Positions 34,804 to 45,133 of a stretch of DNA of 64,000 bases are shown here, piece by piece. The number at the start of each line of letters is the position of its first letter. Positions within the stretch are counted from its first letter, which is position 1. The DNA is from Muriicola jejuensis (GTDB lineage Bacteria; Bacteroidota; Bacteroidia; Flavobacteriales; Flavobacteriaceae), in NCBI RefSeq assembly GCF_010671595.1, contig NZ_JAABOP010000001.1:868001-932000 (forward strand). Direction: 5' to 3'. The notes beneath the pieces are model-generated. The model worked only from the letters and a program-made list of their open reading frames with translations. It searched no databases and was not told the origin of the DNA. A program made the position numbers and the translations under genes.

Positions 34804-37800
34804 ATGAAATTCCTTCAAATCATTTTGATCCTGATCCTGATCCTCCCGGCATCTGCTGAAGCACAAAGAAGATCACGTAAAACCCCTCCTCCTACCCCCC
34901 CTGTGGAAGATTCCCTCTTTCACGGACTAAAGTGGCGCAATATCGGCCCTTTCCGGGGCGGGCGGAGCGTAGCTTCCTCAGGGGTGGTCAAAGAACCCAT
35001 GACCTATTATATGGGAATTACAGGCGGAGGCGTCTGGAAGACCACGGATGACGGGATCAGCTGGACGAATATCTCAGATGGCCAGTTCAGGACCGGGACC
35101 GTCGGCGCCATCGCCGTGTCTGAGAGCAATCCCAACCTGGTGGTTGTGGGTATGGGAGAACATGCCGCGAGGGGTGTCATGACCTCCATGGGAGACGGGG
35201 TATACAGATCTACTGATGCCGGGAAGACCTGGAAGCACATCGGCCTGGAATTCACCAGACATATTTCAGATGTAATCATTCACCCCACAAATCCGGACAT
35301 CATCTTCGTAGCCGCCCAGGGTGCCCAATACGGCCCCTCAGAAGACCGCGGGATCTACCGGTCTACCGATGGAGGTAACACCTGGGAAAAGGTCCTCTAT
35401 CTCGATGATACCACAGGTGCCTCTTCCCTGTCTATGGATATGAAGAACCCGCTCATCCTCTACGCAGCCATGTGGCAGCACAGGCGCTTCCCCTGGACCA
35501 TGGAATCAGGCGGACCCATGTCAGGGTTGTTCAAGTCCACAGATGGAGGAACCACCTGGGACAAACTGAAGGAAGGTCTTCCGAAAGAATTTGGAAAGGC
35601 CGGGGTCTCTGTATCCAGGGCCAATCCTGAACGCGTATTTGCGGTTATTGAGGCCGATGGGGAAAAAGGAGGCGTATACCGTTCTGACGATGCGGGGAAA
35701 AAATGGACACAGGTAAGCAAAGACCGCATCAATATTGCCAGGTCTTGGTATTACATGGAGATCCTGGCAGACCCCCAGGATGAGAACACGGTCTATGTCC
35801 TGAATGCCCCGGTGACAAAATCCATTGACGGAGGAAAGAACTTCTCCCCCCTCCCAACCCCGCACGGAGACAACCACCATTTGTGGATTCACCCTTATGA
35901 CAACCAGAAGATGATCAACTCCAATGACGGAGGTGCAAATATTTCAAATAATGGGGGAAAAAGCTGGAGTTCCCAGGCCATACAGCCCACGGCACAGTTC
36001 TACCGAGTGATCACAGACAACCAGGTGCCTTATCGCGTCTACGGGGGTCAACAAGATAATTCTGCCATCTCTATTGCCAGCAGGACCAACGGTCAGGGGA
36101 TCGACTGGAAGGACTGGTATTCTGTCGCAGGATGTGAAAGTGCCTTTCTCGCCTTTGATCCCGACAATCCGGAAATCGTCTATGGCGGGTGTTATCAGGG
36201 GATCATTGAAAAATGGGTGAAAGCTTCGAGGGAAGGGAAGGCCATTAAGGAATATCCCGAACTGGCCCTGGGAAATGTGCCGGCTGATTTTAAATACCGA
36301 TATAACTGGAACGCTCCTATTATCACTTCCCCCCACGACCGCAGTACCATCTACCACGCGGGGAACGTGGTCTTTAAATCGACCGACGAGGGACAAAGCT
36401 GGACGGTAGTGAGTCCCGATCTCACACGCAATGACAAGAAAAAACAGGGCCCTGGCGGGGGGCCATACACCAATGAGGCTGCCGGAGGCGAGAACTACAA
36501 CACCCTGATGTCACTGGTTGAATCGCCCCATGAAAAAGGGGTGCTTTGGGCCGGGTCCGACGATGGGTTAATTCACATTACCCGTGACGGTGGAAAGACC
36601 TGGAAAGATGCCACACCCAAGGAGCTGGGAGAGAGCATCATCAACAGTATTGAGGTTTCCCCCCATGATCCGGCGACCGCCTATGCAGTGGCCATGCGGT
36701 ACAAATTCATGGACCTCAGACCTTATGTTTTCAAGACCTCAGACTATGGCCAGACCTGGACTAAGATCACGGAAGGTATCTCCGGACCCCATACCTTTGT
36801 GAGAGTGGTGAGGGAAGATCCCAAAAGACGTGGCTTGCTCTATGCAGGCACCGAGACCGGACTTTACCTCTCCTTTAACGACGGACAGAACTGGCAGCCT
36901 TTCCAACTCAACCTGCCCGTAGTTCCTATTAACGATCTGGTCATTCAGGATAACGACCTGGTGGCGGCCACAGCAGGACGTTCCTTCTGGATCCTGGACG
37001 ATCTGGGTGCGATCCAGGCTGCCCCCCTCAGCGGGCAGTTCCTGAAGATCATCAAACCCAAAGACACCTACATGATTTTTGGGGGAAGCACGGACAGGCC
37101 CATTCCGGGGCTGGGCCAGAACCCGAAACAAGGAGTGACTGTGGATTACTATCTGAATGAGAAATCCGACAGCATCGCACTTACCCTGGAGATCATACAA
37201 AATGGGGAGGTTCTCCGGAGTTATTCCAGCAAGGCAGACAAGGAATTTAAGTCATGGCCGGGCGGACCTTCCAAACCCGAAGTGCTCCCAGCGAAAAAAG
37301 GGTATAACCGCTTTACCTGGGATTTCCGACGGAACCCTATTCCCGCTGTGGACCAAGTGTTCGTCTATGGGAATTATGACGGATCAAGAGTAGATCCGGG
37401 TGTCTATACACTCCGGCTTTCACTCGGCGATAAAATATCTGAGACCGAAGTAACCGTCCTGAAGAATCCACATGTGGAGGCCACAGATGCCGAATATGCC
37501 GAACAGCAAAAAATGCTGACGGACATCGAATCCACCATATCCGACATCCACAGGGCGGTCAGTGAAATGCGATCGGTCAAAAAGCAGGTCAAGGCATACA
37601 AAGAACTGCTAAAGGAGAACGGAAAGGCGCAGGAACTCCTTTCCATGGGAGACAGTTTGGTCACCCGCATTGAAACATGGGAAGAGAACCTGATCCAGCC
37701 CAAACAAAAGACCTTCCAGGACGTGATCAATTTCCACAACCAGCTGAACGCCGAACTGATGAACCTGAAAGACTATGTGGATGCGGCAGAACCCAAAGTT

Positions 37801-37950
37801 ACACAGGGAGCAAAACAGCGGATGGAGGATCTCATGAAAAAATGGAGTGGATTCGAAATGGAATGGAAAGCCATTGTGAACAGGGAAATGTCTGACTTCA
37901 ATCGCAAATATCGTGAATTGGGATTGCCTGCGCTGATCGTGGAGGAGTGA
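34804..37950 (+). CDS. Secreted Vps10/sortilin-like beta-propeller protein
   Basis: A 1048-residue exported protein. After a signal peptide (PASAEAQ) the chain carries many BNR/Asp-box blades: [65 protein letters not shown] and DGQNWQPF. These build one or two large beta-propellers as in the Vps10/sortilin or xyloglucanase family. The C-terminal 250 residues hold a beta-sandwich, then a helical region from about 900. It was probably named glycosyl hydrolase in older annotation, but a catalytic pair was not identified. It closes the operon with the M28 peptidase and serine hydrolase. Confidence 0.85.
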   Translation: MKFLQIILILILILPASAEAQRRSRKTPPPTPPVEDSLFHGLKWRNIGPFRGGRSVASSGVVKEPMTYYMGITGGGVWKTTDDGISWTNISDGQFRTGTVGAIAVSESNPNLVVVGMGEHAARGVMTSMGDGVYRSTDAGKTWKHIGLEFTRHISDVIIHPTNPDIIFVAAQGAQYGPSEDRGIYRSTDGGNTWEKVLYLDDTTGASSLSMDMKNPLILYAAMWQHRRFPWTMESGGPMSGLFKSTDGGTTWDKLKEGLPKEFGKAGVSVSRANPERVFAVIEADGEKGGVYRSDDAGKKWTQVSKDRINIARSWYYMEILADPQDENTVYVLNAPVTKSIDGGKNFSPLPTPHGDNHHLWIHPYDNQKMINSNDGGANISNNGGKSWSSQAIQPTAQFYRVITDNQVPYRVYGGQQDNSAISIASRTNGQGIDWKDWYSVAGCESAFLAFDPDNPEIVYGGCYQGIIEKWVKASREGKAIKEYPELALGNVPADFKYRYNWNAPIITSPHDRSTIYHAGNVVFKSTDEGQSWTVVSPDLTRNDKKKQGPGGGPYTNEAAGGENYNTLMSLVESPHEKGVLWAGSDDGLIHITRDGGKTWKDATPKELGESIINSIEVSPHDPATAYAVAMRYKFMDLRPYVFKTSDYGQTWTKITEGISGPHTFVRVVREDPKRRGLLYAGTETGLYLSFNDGQNWQPFQLNLPVVPINDLVIQDNDLVAATAGRSFWILDDLGAIQAAPLSGQFLKIIKPKDTYMIFGGSTDRPIPGLGQNPKQGVTVDYYLNEKSDSIALTLEIIQNGEVLRSYSSKADKEFKSWPGGPSKPEVLPAKKGYNRFTWDFRRNPIPAVDQVFVYGNYDGSRVDPGVYTLRLSLGDKISETEVTVLKNPHVEATDAEYAEQQKMLTDIESTISDIHRAVSEMRSVKKQVKAYKELLKENGKAQELLSMGDSLVTRIETWEENLIQPKQKTFQDVINFHNQLNAELMNLKDYVDAAEPKVTQGAKQRMEDLMKKWSGFEMEWKAIVNREMSDFNRKYRELGLPALIVEE

Positions 37951-38052
37951 GCTGTGGTTCGTTCGGGTGGGCAACTGTTAAAACCTTCTTTCCCTGCTTG
38001 TTAGCTTCGGTAAGATCAGGGATCTTTACTCCTTCGTTTGCAGAAGGATCAG

Positions 38053-38403
38053 ATGGAACGGAGGTGTTTGGAATGCGGGGAAACCATCAGGGGTAGGACG
38101 GATAAAAAATTTTGTGCGGATTACTGCCGCAATGCCTATAACAACAAACTCAACAAGGACAGCAGGAACCTCGTCCGGAATATCAACAACAGGCTTCGAA
38201 AGAATTACCGCATCCTTGAAAGTTTTGTCCTGGACGGAGGGAAGGCGAAGACCTCCAAGAGCCGATTACTCGATATGGGGTTTCATTTTGAACACATCAC
38301 CAATCTGTACACAACCAAAAAAGGCCACACCTATTTCTTTGTGTATGATCTCGGTTACCTTCCCCTCGGGAATGATTGCTACATAATCGTAAAACGAGAA
38401 TAG
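38053..38403 (+). CDS. Zinc-ribbon protein, DUF2116-like
   Basis: A 116-residue protein. The N-terminal zinc ribbon is CLECG, then FCADYC, giving four cysteines at 5, 8, 21 and 25 of the ATG-started protein. It resembles the small DUF2116-type ribbon, in which RTDKKFCADYCRNAYNN continues into a basic helix (RNINNRLRKNYRIL). The C-terminal half is a small beta-rich domain. A nucleic-acid-binding role is plausible but unproven. An in-frame TTG at 38038 could extend it by five residues. Confidence 0.75.
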   Translation: MERRCLECGETIRGRTDKKFCADYCRNAYNNKLNKDSRNLVRNINNRLRKNYRILESFVLDGGKAKTSKSRLLDMGFHFEHITNLYTTKKGHTYFFVYDLGYLPLGNDCYIIVKRE

Positions 38404-38452
38404 CCCCTGAAAAGCTTCAGAGGCTATTGAAAACTTGGCTCTTAAAAAAGGA

Positions 38453-38923
38453 TTACTGGTAATTGTGACTACTGAGTTTCAACGCTGCTATCACGATGTC
38501 CTTTCGACTGATTTGGCCAACCAGAAGCCCGTCCTTCATCACGGGTAACCTACGCCTTTTGTTCTTGTGGAACACTCCTGCGGCGTCAAAGATGCTCATA
38601 TCGTGGGGGATGGTCTCTACTTCCTTGGTCATAAAGCGCTCCACACTCTTGTCCAATATAGGCTGGTTGAAATACCGGCTTTCAGAGATCTCCTTCATAC
38701 AGTCGGCCTCCGAAATGATCCCCACCAGAAAACCGTTGTCGTCAAGCACCGGACCCCCTGAAATGCGGTTCTTTGCAAAGGATTCCATCACCTCGAGGAC
38801 CGATTGGTCCGGTTGGAAGGTGATCAGCTTTTTGGACATATAGTCCTCCACCAAAATAGGGGCATTATACTCTTTTTTGGACACATCCTTGGCTCTTCGG
38901 CCCATAAAACTTTTAATACCCAT
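38453..38923 (-). CDS. Two-CBS-domain protein
   Basis: A 156-residue protein made of a pair of CBS motifs (a Bateman module): residues 30-85 (ITFQPDQSVLEVMESF ... GFLVGIISEADCM) and 95-150 (VETIPHDMSIFDAAGVF ... GLLVGQISRKDIV). Bateman modules bind adenine nucleotides such as AMP or ATP and usually regulate a partner. No effector domain is attached, so it acts through another protein or a metabolite. It is divergent from the M28 membrane peptidase across 116 bases. Confidence 0.9.
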   Translation of the reverse strand: MGIKSFMGRRAKDVSKKEYNAPILVEDYMSKKLITFQPDQSVLEVMESFAKNRISGGPVLDDNGFLVGIISEADCMKEISESRYFNQPILDKSVERFMTKEVETIPHDMSIFDAAGVFHKNKRRRLPVMKDGLLVGQISRKDIVIAALKLSSHNYQ

Positions 38924-39039
38924 ACCTGTTCGTTTTTAAAATGGTTAGCCTTAAATATAGCAAATTTGGGTGTATCTTTTAAAATTAGTCGACAAACGGC
39001 AGCAGGCCGGGAGTTTTTTTTACTTTTAAGCAAGAATAA

Positions 39040-41328
39040 ATGATGATGAAAAACACCAGGCTCTGGATCACCATACCCCTGCTCTTACTTGCCATTTACT
39101 GGAGCTTTCATTCCCTGATGCCCTCCCCTACTGATAAGGGTCTGGAAGGATCCTATGGGTTTTCAACGGACCTCGCCCTTGAGCACGTGGTGAAAATTTC
39201 CCAAAAACCCCATGCGGTGGGTTTTCCGGCCCACCAGGAAGTCAGGGACTACATTGTACGGGAACTGGAAGAATTAGGCCTGGAGGTAAGCCTTCAGGAA
39301 GGATATACGGCGGGCGACTGGGGTAACTACAGCAAGGCGACGAATATCGTGAGCAGGATCAGAGGCAGCGGGAGTGGCAAAGCTTTGCTCCTCCTTTCTC
39401 ACTACGACAGCAATCCGCATTCATCCCTGGGGGCCAGCGACGCAGGGAGTGGTGTGGCCACCATCCTTGAAGGTTTGCGTGCGTTTCTGGAGAAAAATAA
39501 AAATCCGAAGAATGACATCATCATTCTGATATCTGACGCAGAAGAACTGGGCCTGAACGGAGCCGACCTCTTCGCCAACAGACATCCCTGGACATCCGAG
39601 GTGGGACTTATCCTGAATTTTGAGGCCAGGGGAAGCGGAGGACCCAGTTATATGTTCATGGAGACCAACCGGGGTAATGAAAAACTCATAGAGGCATTCA
39701 TCGCAGCCGATCCGGACTATCCCGTGTCTAACTCCCTCGCATACAGCATCTACAAGCTCCTTCCCAATGATACGGACCTCACTGTATTCCGGGAAGACCG
39801 GGATATTGAAGGTTTTAACTTCGCCTTTATCGATGACCATTTTGACTATCACACCGTCAGGGATTCCTATGAACGTTTAGACCGCAATTCCCTAACCCAC
39901 CAGGGCAGTTACCTTATGCCCTTGCTGCATCATTTCAGCGAAGCAGACCTGGGGCAAATGAAAAGCCTTAACGATCACGTCTATTTCAATATTCCTGTCT
40001 TTAAGATGGTCTCCTATCCCTTCGACTGGATCTGGGCCATGTGGTATATTGCCCTGGCCGCCCTGATAATCCTCCTGATAGCGGGTTTTAAAAATCAGAG
40101 ACTGACGGTAAAGGGGGCTCTAATGGGATTCCTCCCTTTGCTTGTAACCTTGATGATCAATGGAATAATCGGTTATTTTGCCTGGACGGTCATTACTGCC
40201 GCCTATCCGGGATACAAAGACATCCTCCAGGGGTTTCCCTATAACGGACATACCTATATCCTGGCAATGGTATTGCTTTCCCTGGCCGTCTGTTTTTGGG
40301 TCTACCAGGGTTTTAAATCAGTCTCCCTGCCGGATCTGCTGGTTGGCCCTGCGATCGTCTGGCTGGCTATCTGCTGGGGCGTGGCACAATACCTTCCCGG
40401 GGCCAGTTTTTTTGTCATTCCACTATATGCCTTTCTCGCCTCCTTCCTGCTGTTGCAATACCAAAAAGAACCCAATCCCCTATTGTTGTTGTTCCTGGCG
40501 CTGCCGGCTATTTTTATCCTGGCCCCGTATACTTCCATGTTCCCTGTAGCCCTGGGCATGAAAATGGGCATTACGACCACCCTGATCACCCCCCTGATTT
40601 TCGCCTTGTTGTTACCTCTGGCAGCCCAATACAAGTGGAAAAAGACCCTGGGCATTCTGGCCTTTTCCGGATTCATGATTGCGATCCTGGTCGCCCACCT
40701 GAATTCCGGATTTACGCCAGACAGGGCGAAACCTACCAGCCTGGTCTATGTCCTCAACACGGACGATAAACAGGCTCAATGGGCTACTTATGAAAAGGAC
40801 CTTTCTGCCTGGACCCGAGGGGTAATGGGAAGCGATATCCGGGAACAGGGCTCAACAGAGAACAATATTCCAGGGAGCAAATACAATTCCCGTTATACGT
40901 TCTGGGCTTTAACTGATGAAAAAGAGATACCCGGACCCGTGGTGACCATCGAGAAGGATACCACGCTGGGTGATACCCGTTTCCTGGAAGTCGGGATCTT
41001 TCCGCAGCGCAATGTAAACCGCCTGGAGGTATTTACCGGAGATACTCCCATTCTAAACGCATCTATCAACGGGATCGAACTCTCACCTTATTACCTCAAG
41101 GATCGAAGGAGTAACAGGCTGTTTACCCATTATATCAGCAACAACGACTCTACCTTCCTCCAAGTGAGTATCCCCAGGGGAAAGGAGCTGAACCTGACCC
41201 TTTATGAAGCCTCGAATGACCTCCTGGAAAATCCGGAATTTGAAATCCCCCCACGTCCGGAAGAGAACATCCCCATGCCTTTTGTGTTGAATGATGCGGT
41301 GATAACCATTAAATCCATAAGGCATTGA
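39040..41328 (+). CDS. Membrane-embedded M28 aminopeptidase (ERMP1-like)
   Basis: A 762-residue membrane peptidase. After an N-terminal membrane anchor comes an M28 catalytic domain: LLSHYDSNPHSSLGASDAGSG with the first His and bridging Asp, SDAEELGLNGA with the Glu pair, and HFDYHTVRDSYERLD with the final His. From residue 325 to about 565 there are at least eight hydrophobic segments, followed by a soluble C-terminal beta domain. This layout matches endoplasmic-reticulum metallopeptidase 1-like proteins of Bacteroidota; the active site probably faces the periplasm. The stop overlaps the start of the SDR gene. Confidence 0.9.
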   Translation: MMMKNTRLWITIPLLLLAIYWSFHSLMPSPTDKGLEGSYGFSTDLALEHVVKISQKPHAVGFPAHQEVRDYIVRELEELGLEVSLQEGYTAGDWGNYSKATNIVSRIRGSGSGKALLLLSHYDSNPHSSLGASDAGSGVATILEGLRAFLEKNKNPKNDIIILISDAEELGLNGADLFANRHPWTSEVGLILNFEARGSGGPSYMFMETNRGNEKLIEAFIAADPDYPVSNSLAYSIYKLLPNDTDLTVFREDRDIEGFNFAFIDDHFDYHTVRDSYERLDRNSLTHQGSYLMPLLHHFSEADLGQMKSLNDHVYFNIPVFKMVSYPFDWIWAMWYIALAALIILLIAGFKNQRLTVKGALMGFLPLLVTLMINGIIGYFAWTVITAAYPGYKDILQGFPYNGHTYILAMVLLSLAVCFWVYQGFKSVSLPDLLVGPAIVWLAICWGVAQYLPGASFFVIPLYAFLASFLLLQYQKEPNPLLLLFLALPAIFILAPYTSMFPVALGMKMGITTTLITPLIFALLLPLAAQYKWKKTLGILAFSGFMIAILVAHLNSGFTPDRAKPTSLVYVLNTDDKQAQWATYEKDLSAWTRGVMGSDIREQGSTENNIPGSKYNSRYTFWALTDEKEIPGPVVTIEKDTTLGDTRFLEVGIFPQRNVNRLEVFTGDTPILNASINGIELSPYYLKDRRSNRLFTHYISNNDSTFLQVSIPRGKELNLTLYEASNDLLENPEFEIPPRPEENIPMPFVLNDAVITIKSIRH

Positions 41329-42140
41329 AACCTCGTATCGGGATATTGGGTTGCGGGTGGCTGGGTTTCCCCCTGGGCAGACAGCTGATCTCCCTCGGTT
41401 TCCCGGTCTCCGGTACTACCACCACTAAAGCGAACCTTCAGGTACTGAGAGATGAAGGTATCGAAGCATTCTACGTAGAACTCTTCAGGGACGGGGTAAA
41501 AGGCCACCTGATCGAATTCCTGAATGAAGTGGAGATCCTGATCATCGATATTCCCCCGGAACGAAAAAAGGAGAAAGGGGATTACACCGGCAAAATGGAA
41601 CAACTTTACGAGGCATGCAGGATCACTCATATCCAAAAGATTCTTTTTGTGAGCAGTACTTCCGTATATGGAAACCTTCAGGGGGAGGTCACCGAAAAGA
41701 CCGAACCTCGACCCGTATCCGAGTCGGCCAAAGCCCTGGTGGAGGCAGAGGCCCTTTTTTCAAAGGACCCTACCATGAGCTGCACAGTGGTTCGATTTGG
41801 AGGTTTGATAGGTCCGGACCGCCATCCGGTAACCTACCTGGCCGGGCAGCAGAACCTGACTAACGGGGATGATTTTGTGAACCTCATCCACCTGGATGAC
41901 TGCCTTTCCCTGCTCTGCGCCGTGATCGAAAAGGAATGGTGGGGAAAGATCATCAACGGGGTGTATCCGGAACATCCTAAAAAAAGGGACTATTACACCC
42001 GTGAGGCGCATCTCAGAGGGCTTGCCGCCCCCGTCTACAAAAAGGAGTACGCAGGAAAATCAGGTAAATACATCAAATCAAGAACCCTGGAATCCCTGGG
42101 ATTTGCATTCAAGACCCATATAGACCATCCTATTGAATAG
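41325..42140 (+). CDS. YeeZ-like NAD(P)-binding SDR epimerase
   Basis: A 271-residue atypical short-chain dehydrogenase. The dinucleotide-binding motif is at the very start (IGILGCGWLG), then FVSSTSVYG with the family Ser/Tyr region. It looks like E. coli YeeZ and related epimerase-like proteins, for which the substrate is not established. The start codon is the TTG at 41325, which overlaps the peptidase stop (TTGA); a strict ATG start is not available nearby. Translational coupling with the membrane peptidase is therefore likely. Confidence 0.85.
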   Translation: MKPRIGILGCGWLGFPLGRQLISLGFPVSGTTTTKANLQVLRDEGIEAFYVELFRDGVKGHLIEFLNEVEILIIDIPPERKKEKGDYTGKMEQLYEACRITHIQKILFVSSTSVYGNLQGEVTEKTEPRPVSESAKALVEAEALFSKDPTMSCTVVRFGGLIGPDRHPVTYLAGQQNLTNGDDFVNLIHLDDCLSLLCAVIEKEWWGKIINGVYPEHPKKRDYYTREAHLRGLAAPVYKKEYAGKSGKYIKSRTLESLGFAFKTHIDHPIE

Positions 42141-42228
42141 GTATCCCCGGGGATGGTGAATTAAATTTTCAAGCCTGTTCAATTCAATGATTTATAGGGA
42201 TTTCGTATACGAAGCGAAAAAATAATAG

Positions 42229-42236
42229 TAATTTTG
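42229..42236 (+). promoter_or_regulatory. Candidate -7 element of the TPR-like gene
   Basis: TAATTTTG matches TAnnTTTG, 20 bases before the ATG. The best -33 candidate (TTTCG at 42201) is too far away for the ideal 19-21 spacing. Confidence 0.45.
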
Positions 42237-42256
42237 CCGCACTAAATTCTTTAGTT

Positions 42257-42952
42257 ATGAAAGCGAGGTTGACCGTCTTTTTACTGATGTCCGTGTTCCT
42301 GGGTTTTGGTCAGAACTCTTCTGATCTGAAGGCCCATTACGAAGCCTATTACAAGGCGATGAAATCCCAGGGGGACGTTAACGGGGTGATCAGTGCCCTC
42401 ACCCACCTCAATGTGATCGCGCCCTCCAAGCAGCGAAGGGATACACTGGCCTTTGTCTATGCGAACAACAACCAGCACATACAGGCACTCAATACCATCG
42501 GTATTGAAAAGAACGAAGCAGACTCAGACCTGGCCGTACAGGTAAAGGCTATCAGCCTGAAGGCTATCAACCAGCCCAAACGAGCCCTCGAACAGTTCGA
42601 GATCCTGAATAAACGGTCCCCCAACGCCTATCTGGCTTATGAGCTGGCGGATCTCAAAATACAGACCGGGGACAACCAGGGGGCCATGGCAGATATCGAA
42701 TCCGGACTTAGTGAGGTACAGGACGGAATGACCTACGCCTTCTATGAAAGACAACAACCCTATGAGGTTTCCCTCCGTGCTGCCCTGCTCCACTTGAAGG
42801 GATTGGTACAATACAACATGGACCACGGCAATATAGAGACCGCCATTGCCACCATAGACCAAGCCCTTGCATTAGAGCCTAATTTTAACCTGGCCAGCCT
42901 CAGCAAACAAGCCCTGGAATCCCGAAAGGGAAGCGGTGAAAAGAAAGAATAG
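42257..42952 (+). CDS. Exported TPR-like helical-repeat protein
   Basis: A 231-residue exported protein. The signal peptide ends FLGFGQ. The mature chain is entirely helical with TPR-like repeats: DVNGVISALTHLNVIAPSK, QPKRALEQFEILNKRSPNAY, DNQGAMADIESGL and IETAIATIDQALALEPNF. Such repeats bind other proteins, often as assembly factors in the periplasm. No partner is indicated by the neighbours. A matching -7 element lies just upstream, so it is probably a one-gene unit. Confidence 0.8.
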   Translation: MKARLTVFLLMSVFLGFGQNSSDLKAHYEAYYKAMKSQGDVNGVISALTHLNVIAPSKQRRDTLAFVYANNNQHIQALNTIGIEKNEADSDLAVQVKAISLKAINQPKRALEQFEILNKRSPNAYLAYELADLKIQTGDNQGAMADIESGLSEVQDGMTYAFYERQQPYEVSLRAALLHLKGLVQYNMDHGNIETAIATIDQALALEPNFNLASLSKQALESRKGSGEKKE

Positions 42953-42992
42953 CCCCACGGTTTCCACAGGGATCTGACGTATGAGTTCCTAT

Positions 42993-44582
42993 TTATTCCC
43001 CGGGATCCATGGCGTCCAGCAATGACCTGAAGACCAGGGCCACCCCGTTCGTCCATCCAAAACCATCCTGGGTCTCGTACTCTCCTCCCCCAGACAGGAG
43101 ACTGATATCCTCCACATTGTATTTCTCCATCATCTTGCCGGTATCTTTGTACACGCGTTCATTGAGGGCCAGCCAGCGCTCCATAATCGTCCTCGCCTCA
43201 TCGACATACCCGTAATTCAGCAGTCCTTCCACCGCGATGTATTGCAATGGCGCCCAGCCATTGGGTGCATCCCACTGCTGACCTGAATGTTCGAGGGTGG
43301 TAACGAGTCCGCCATCCTTCAGGAAATCAGACATCAGCCTGTCTTTGACACTCTCGGCCTGTTCCGGGGTAGCCAGCTCAAAGAAAAGAGGGAAAGCCCC
43401 TGCCAGGGTCGGGGTTCTTCCAAAAGACTTTTGGACGTAGTTGTAATCAAAGAAATAGTTCTCTCCGGGATTCCAGAAGAGGGTCTGAATGGCTGATTTT
43501 CGCTCCTCTGCCCTGTTCAGGAAAAGGGTTTCATTTTCACTGTCACCGGCGAGGGCGTAGCCCCTGGCAATGCTTTTTTCCATAAAATACATAAGGCAGT
43601 TAAGGTCTACCGGCAGGATATCCGCCGTCTTCGTGGAGCCGAAATTACCTTCGGTGAGATACCACCTGCTGCTGAAATCCCATCCCGAGGCAGCACCTGA
43701 CCTCAGGTGGGTGTAGAGGGATCTCTTATCTGCCTCAGTGCTCAGGCCCGCTGCCAGATGGTGATCTTCCTTATAAGCCTCCGGCCTGGGGGCAATACCA
43801 CTGTCCCAATACCTGTTGAGAAAACTCTCCTGATCTAGCCTGACCGCATATTTGCTGGCAGAATTGGGGCCTTTGATCTCTTTTTTTCCCTCCATCCAGA
43901 AATTGTACTCTTTCAGGATAGACGGGAAGTAATCGGAAAAGAGCTCTTTATCCTCCCTGCTTATCGCATCCACCATCAGGGCGAAAAAAGGAGGCTGGGA
44001 GCGGGTGAGGTAATACGCCCGTGTTCCATTGGGTATGAAACCGATGGAATCTATCAAAAAGCTGAAATTATCGACCATGCTCCTGGCGAGATCTTCCTGT
44101 TCATCAACCATCAGCCCTTCTATGGTAAAGTAGCTGTCCCAGTAATAGATCTCCCTGAAACGACCTCCGGGTACCACGTACTTATGGGGTAGTGGGATCC
44201 TTGAAGAATAGGCATGGCCCACATCCGGTCCCCTGGTGAGTTTTCCCCACATACTGCTGATATGTTCATACATATTCTTGGTAGTATCGGTCACAATGGC
44301 CTGAGCGGAAACAAAGGGATCACTAAAATGCGCTTTCACAAATTCACCCAGCTCAAATCCAGGCTTGCTCTTTTCCTGCCGGTAGAGCTCAACCAGTTCG
44401 CCATAAGGTCTGTCTGGTACCAGGTCCACGAAGGTTTTCGAGTCCTTGTAGATGGCGGCCAGCTGAACATCTTTAAAAAGATCGGTGGCATAGAAATCAG
44501 TTACGGAAACCGATTTTACTTCCTCCCTGCAGGCAGTCAGCAAGAGGATGAAAACCAGGGTGATAGAGAAGAATCTCTTCAT
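42993..44582 (-). CDS. Trehalase, GH37, lipoprotein
   Basis: A 529-residue alpha,alpha-trehalase that splits trehalose into two glucoses. Both GH37 signatures are present: PGGRFREIYYWDSY and QWDAPNGWAPLQ. The general-acid Asp lies in RSGAASGWDFSSRW and the base Glu in the late GGEYETQDGFGW. An N-terminal lipobox (LLLTAC) anchors it to a membrane, so it acts in the periplasm or on the surface rather than in the cytoplasm. Two small exported proteins lie upstream on the same strand with a 53-base gap. Confidence 0.95.
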   Translation of the reverse strand: MKRFFSITLVFILLLTACREEVKSVSVTDFYATDLFKDVQLAAIYKDSKTFVDLVPDRPYGELVELYRQEKSKPGFELGEFVKAHFSDPFVSAQAIVTDTTKNMYEHISSMWGKLTRGPDVGHAYSSRIPLPHKYVVPGGRFREIYYWDSYFTIEGLMVDEQEDLARSMVDNFSFLIDSIGFIPNGTRAYYLTRSQPPFFALMVDAISREDKELFSDYFPSILKEYNFWMEGKKEIKGPNSASKYAVRLDQESFLNRYWDSGIAPRPEAYKEDHHLAAGLSTEADKRSLYTHLRSGAASGWDFSSRWYLTEGNFGSTKTADILPVDLNCLMYFMEKSIARGYALAGDSENETLFLNRAEERKSAIQTLFWNPGENYFFDYNYVQKSFGRTPTLAGAFPLFFELATPEQAESVKDRLMSDFLKDGGLVTTLEHSGQQWDAPNGWAPLQYIAVEGLLNYGYVDEARTIMERWLALNERVYKDTGKMMEKYNVEDISLLSGGGEYETQDGFGWTNGVALVFRSLLDAMDPGE

Positions 44583-44635
44583 ATTTTTATATTTAAGGTG
44601 AACCTATATTTGCAAATACTTCGGCTAGTATCCCT

Positions 44636-45133
44636 TTATTGTTTCCTGAGAGTCTGAATAAAAGTACTGTCTTTTTCCTTTTTCAATGCGATCACCGGGT
44701 CGATCTCTTCATTCGGAATGGTCAGGGACAGCACATAATGGGCGATCTTCCATTCTCCATCCACCTTCCGGACCACGCCCGAACCCCTGCAGAGCTGCAT
44801 CCAGGTATCGAGTAACTCGTCAAACCAGGCAATTTCACCCGAAGGATCCAGATAGATATTCCGGTCCACAGCCTTGAAATCCCACGCCTTCCCCTGTTCA
44901 AAATACGGCCTGGAGAAATCCATGAATTCCTTCTTGTTCCATACTTCGGAAGCATCGGTCCCTATGAAGACAGCCTCCTCAGACAGCAGGCCAAAATAGG
45001 CCTGGAAATCGGCCTGGGTTGCTGCGAGGTGCCATTGGTCCAACACAGTATGGATCTTTTCGATATCAGTGTCCTGAGCGTTTAGCCTAAACCCCATCAG
45101 GAGGAGTAAAGCCGTGTAGAATATCCTATTCAT
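44636..45133 (-). CDS. Exported NTF2/SnoaL-like protein
   Basis: A 165-residue exported protein with a signal peptide (GFRLNAQ). The mature chain is an NTF2-like cone fold of the DUF4440 type: IHTVLDQWHLAATQADFQAYFGLLSEEAVFIG, then the core strand WKIAHYVLSL. Members range from enzymes to ligand-binding proteins; the pocket residues do not reveal a substrate. Its start overlaps the stop of the upstream lipoprotein gene by eight bases, so they are cotranslated, and trehalase follows. Confidence 0.85.
   Translation of the reverse strand: MNRIFYTALLLLMGFRLNAQDTDIEKIHTVLDQWHLAATQADFQAYFGLLSEEAVFIGTDASEVWNKKEFMDFSRPYFEQGKAWDFKAVDRNIYLDPSGEIAWFDELLDTWMQLCRGSGVVRKVDGEWKIAHYVLSLTIPNEEIDPVIALKKEKDSTFIQTLRKQ

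Noticed and set aside
37951-38052. Possible tRNA or small RNA between the propeller gene and the zinc-ribbon gene
   Set aside because: No cloverleaf, CCA end or hairpin is visible in the hundred bases.
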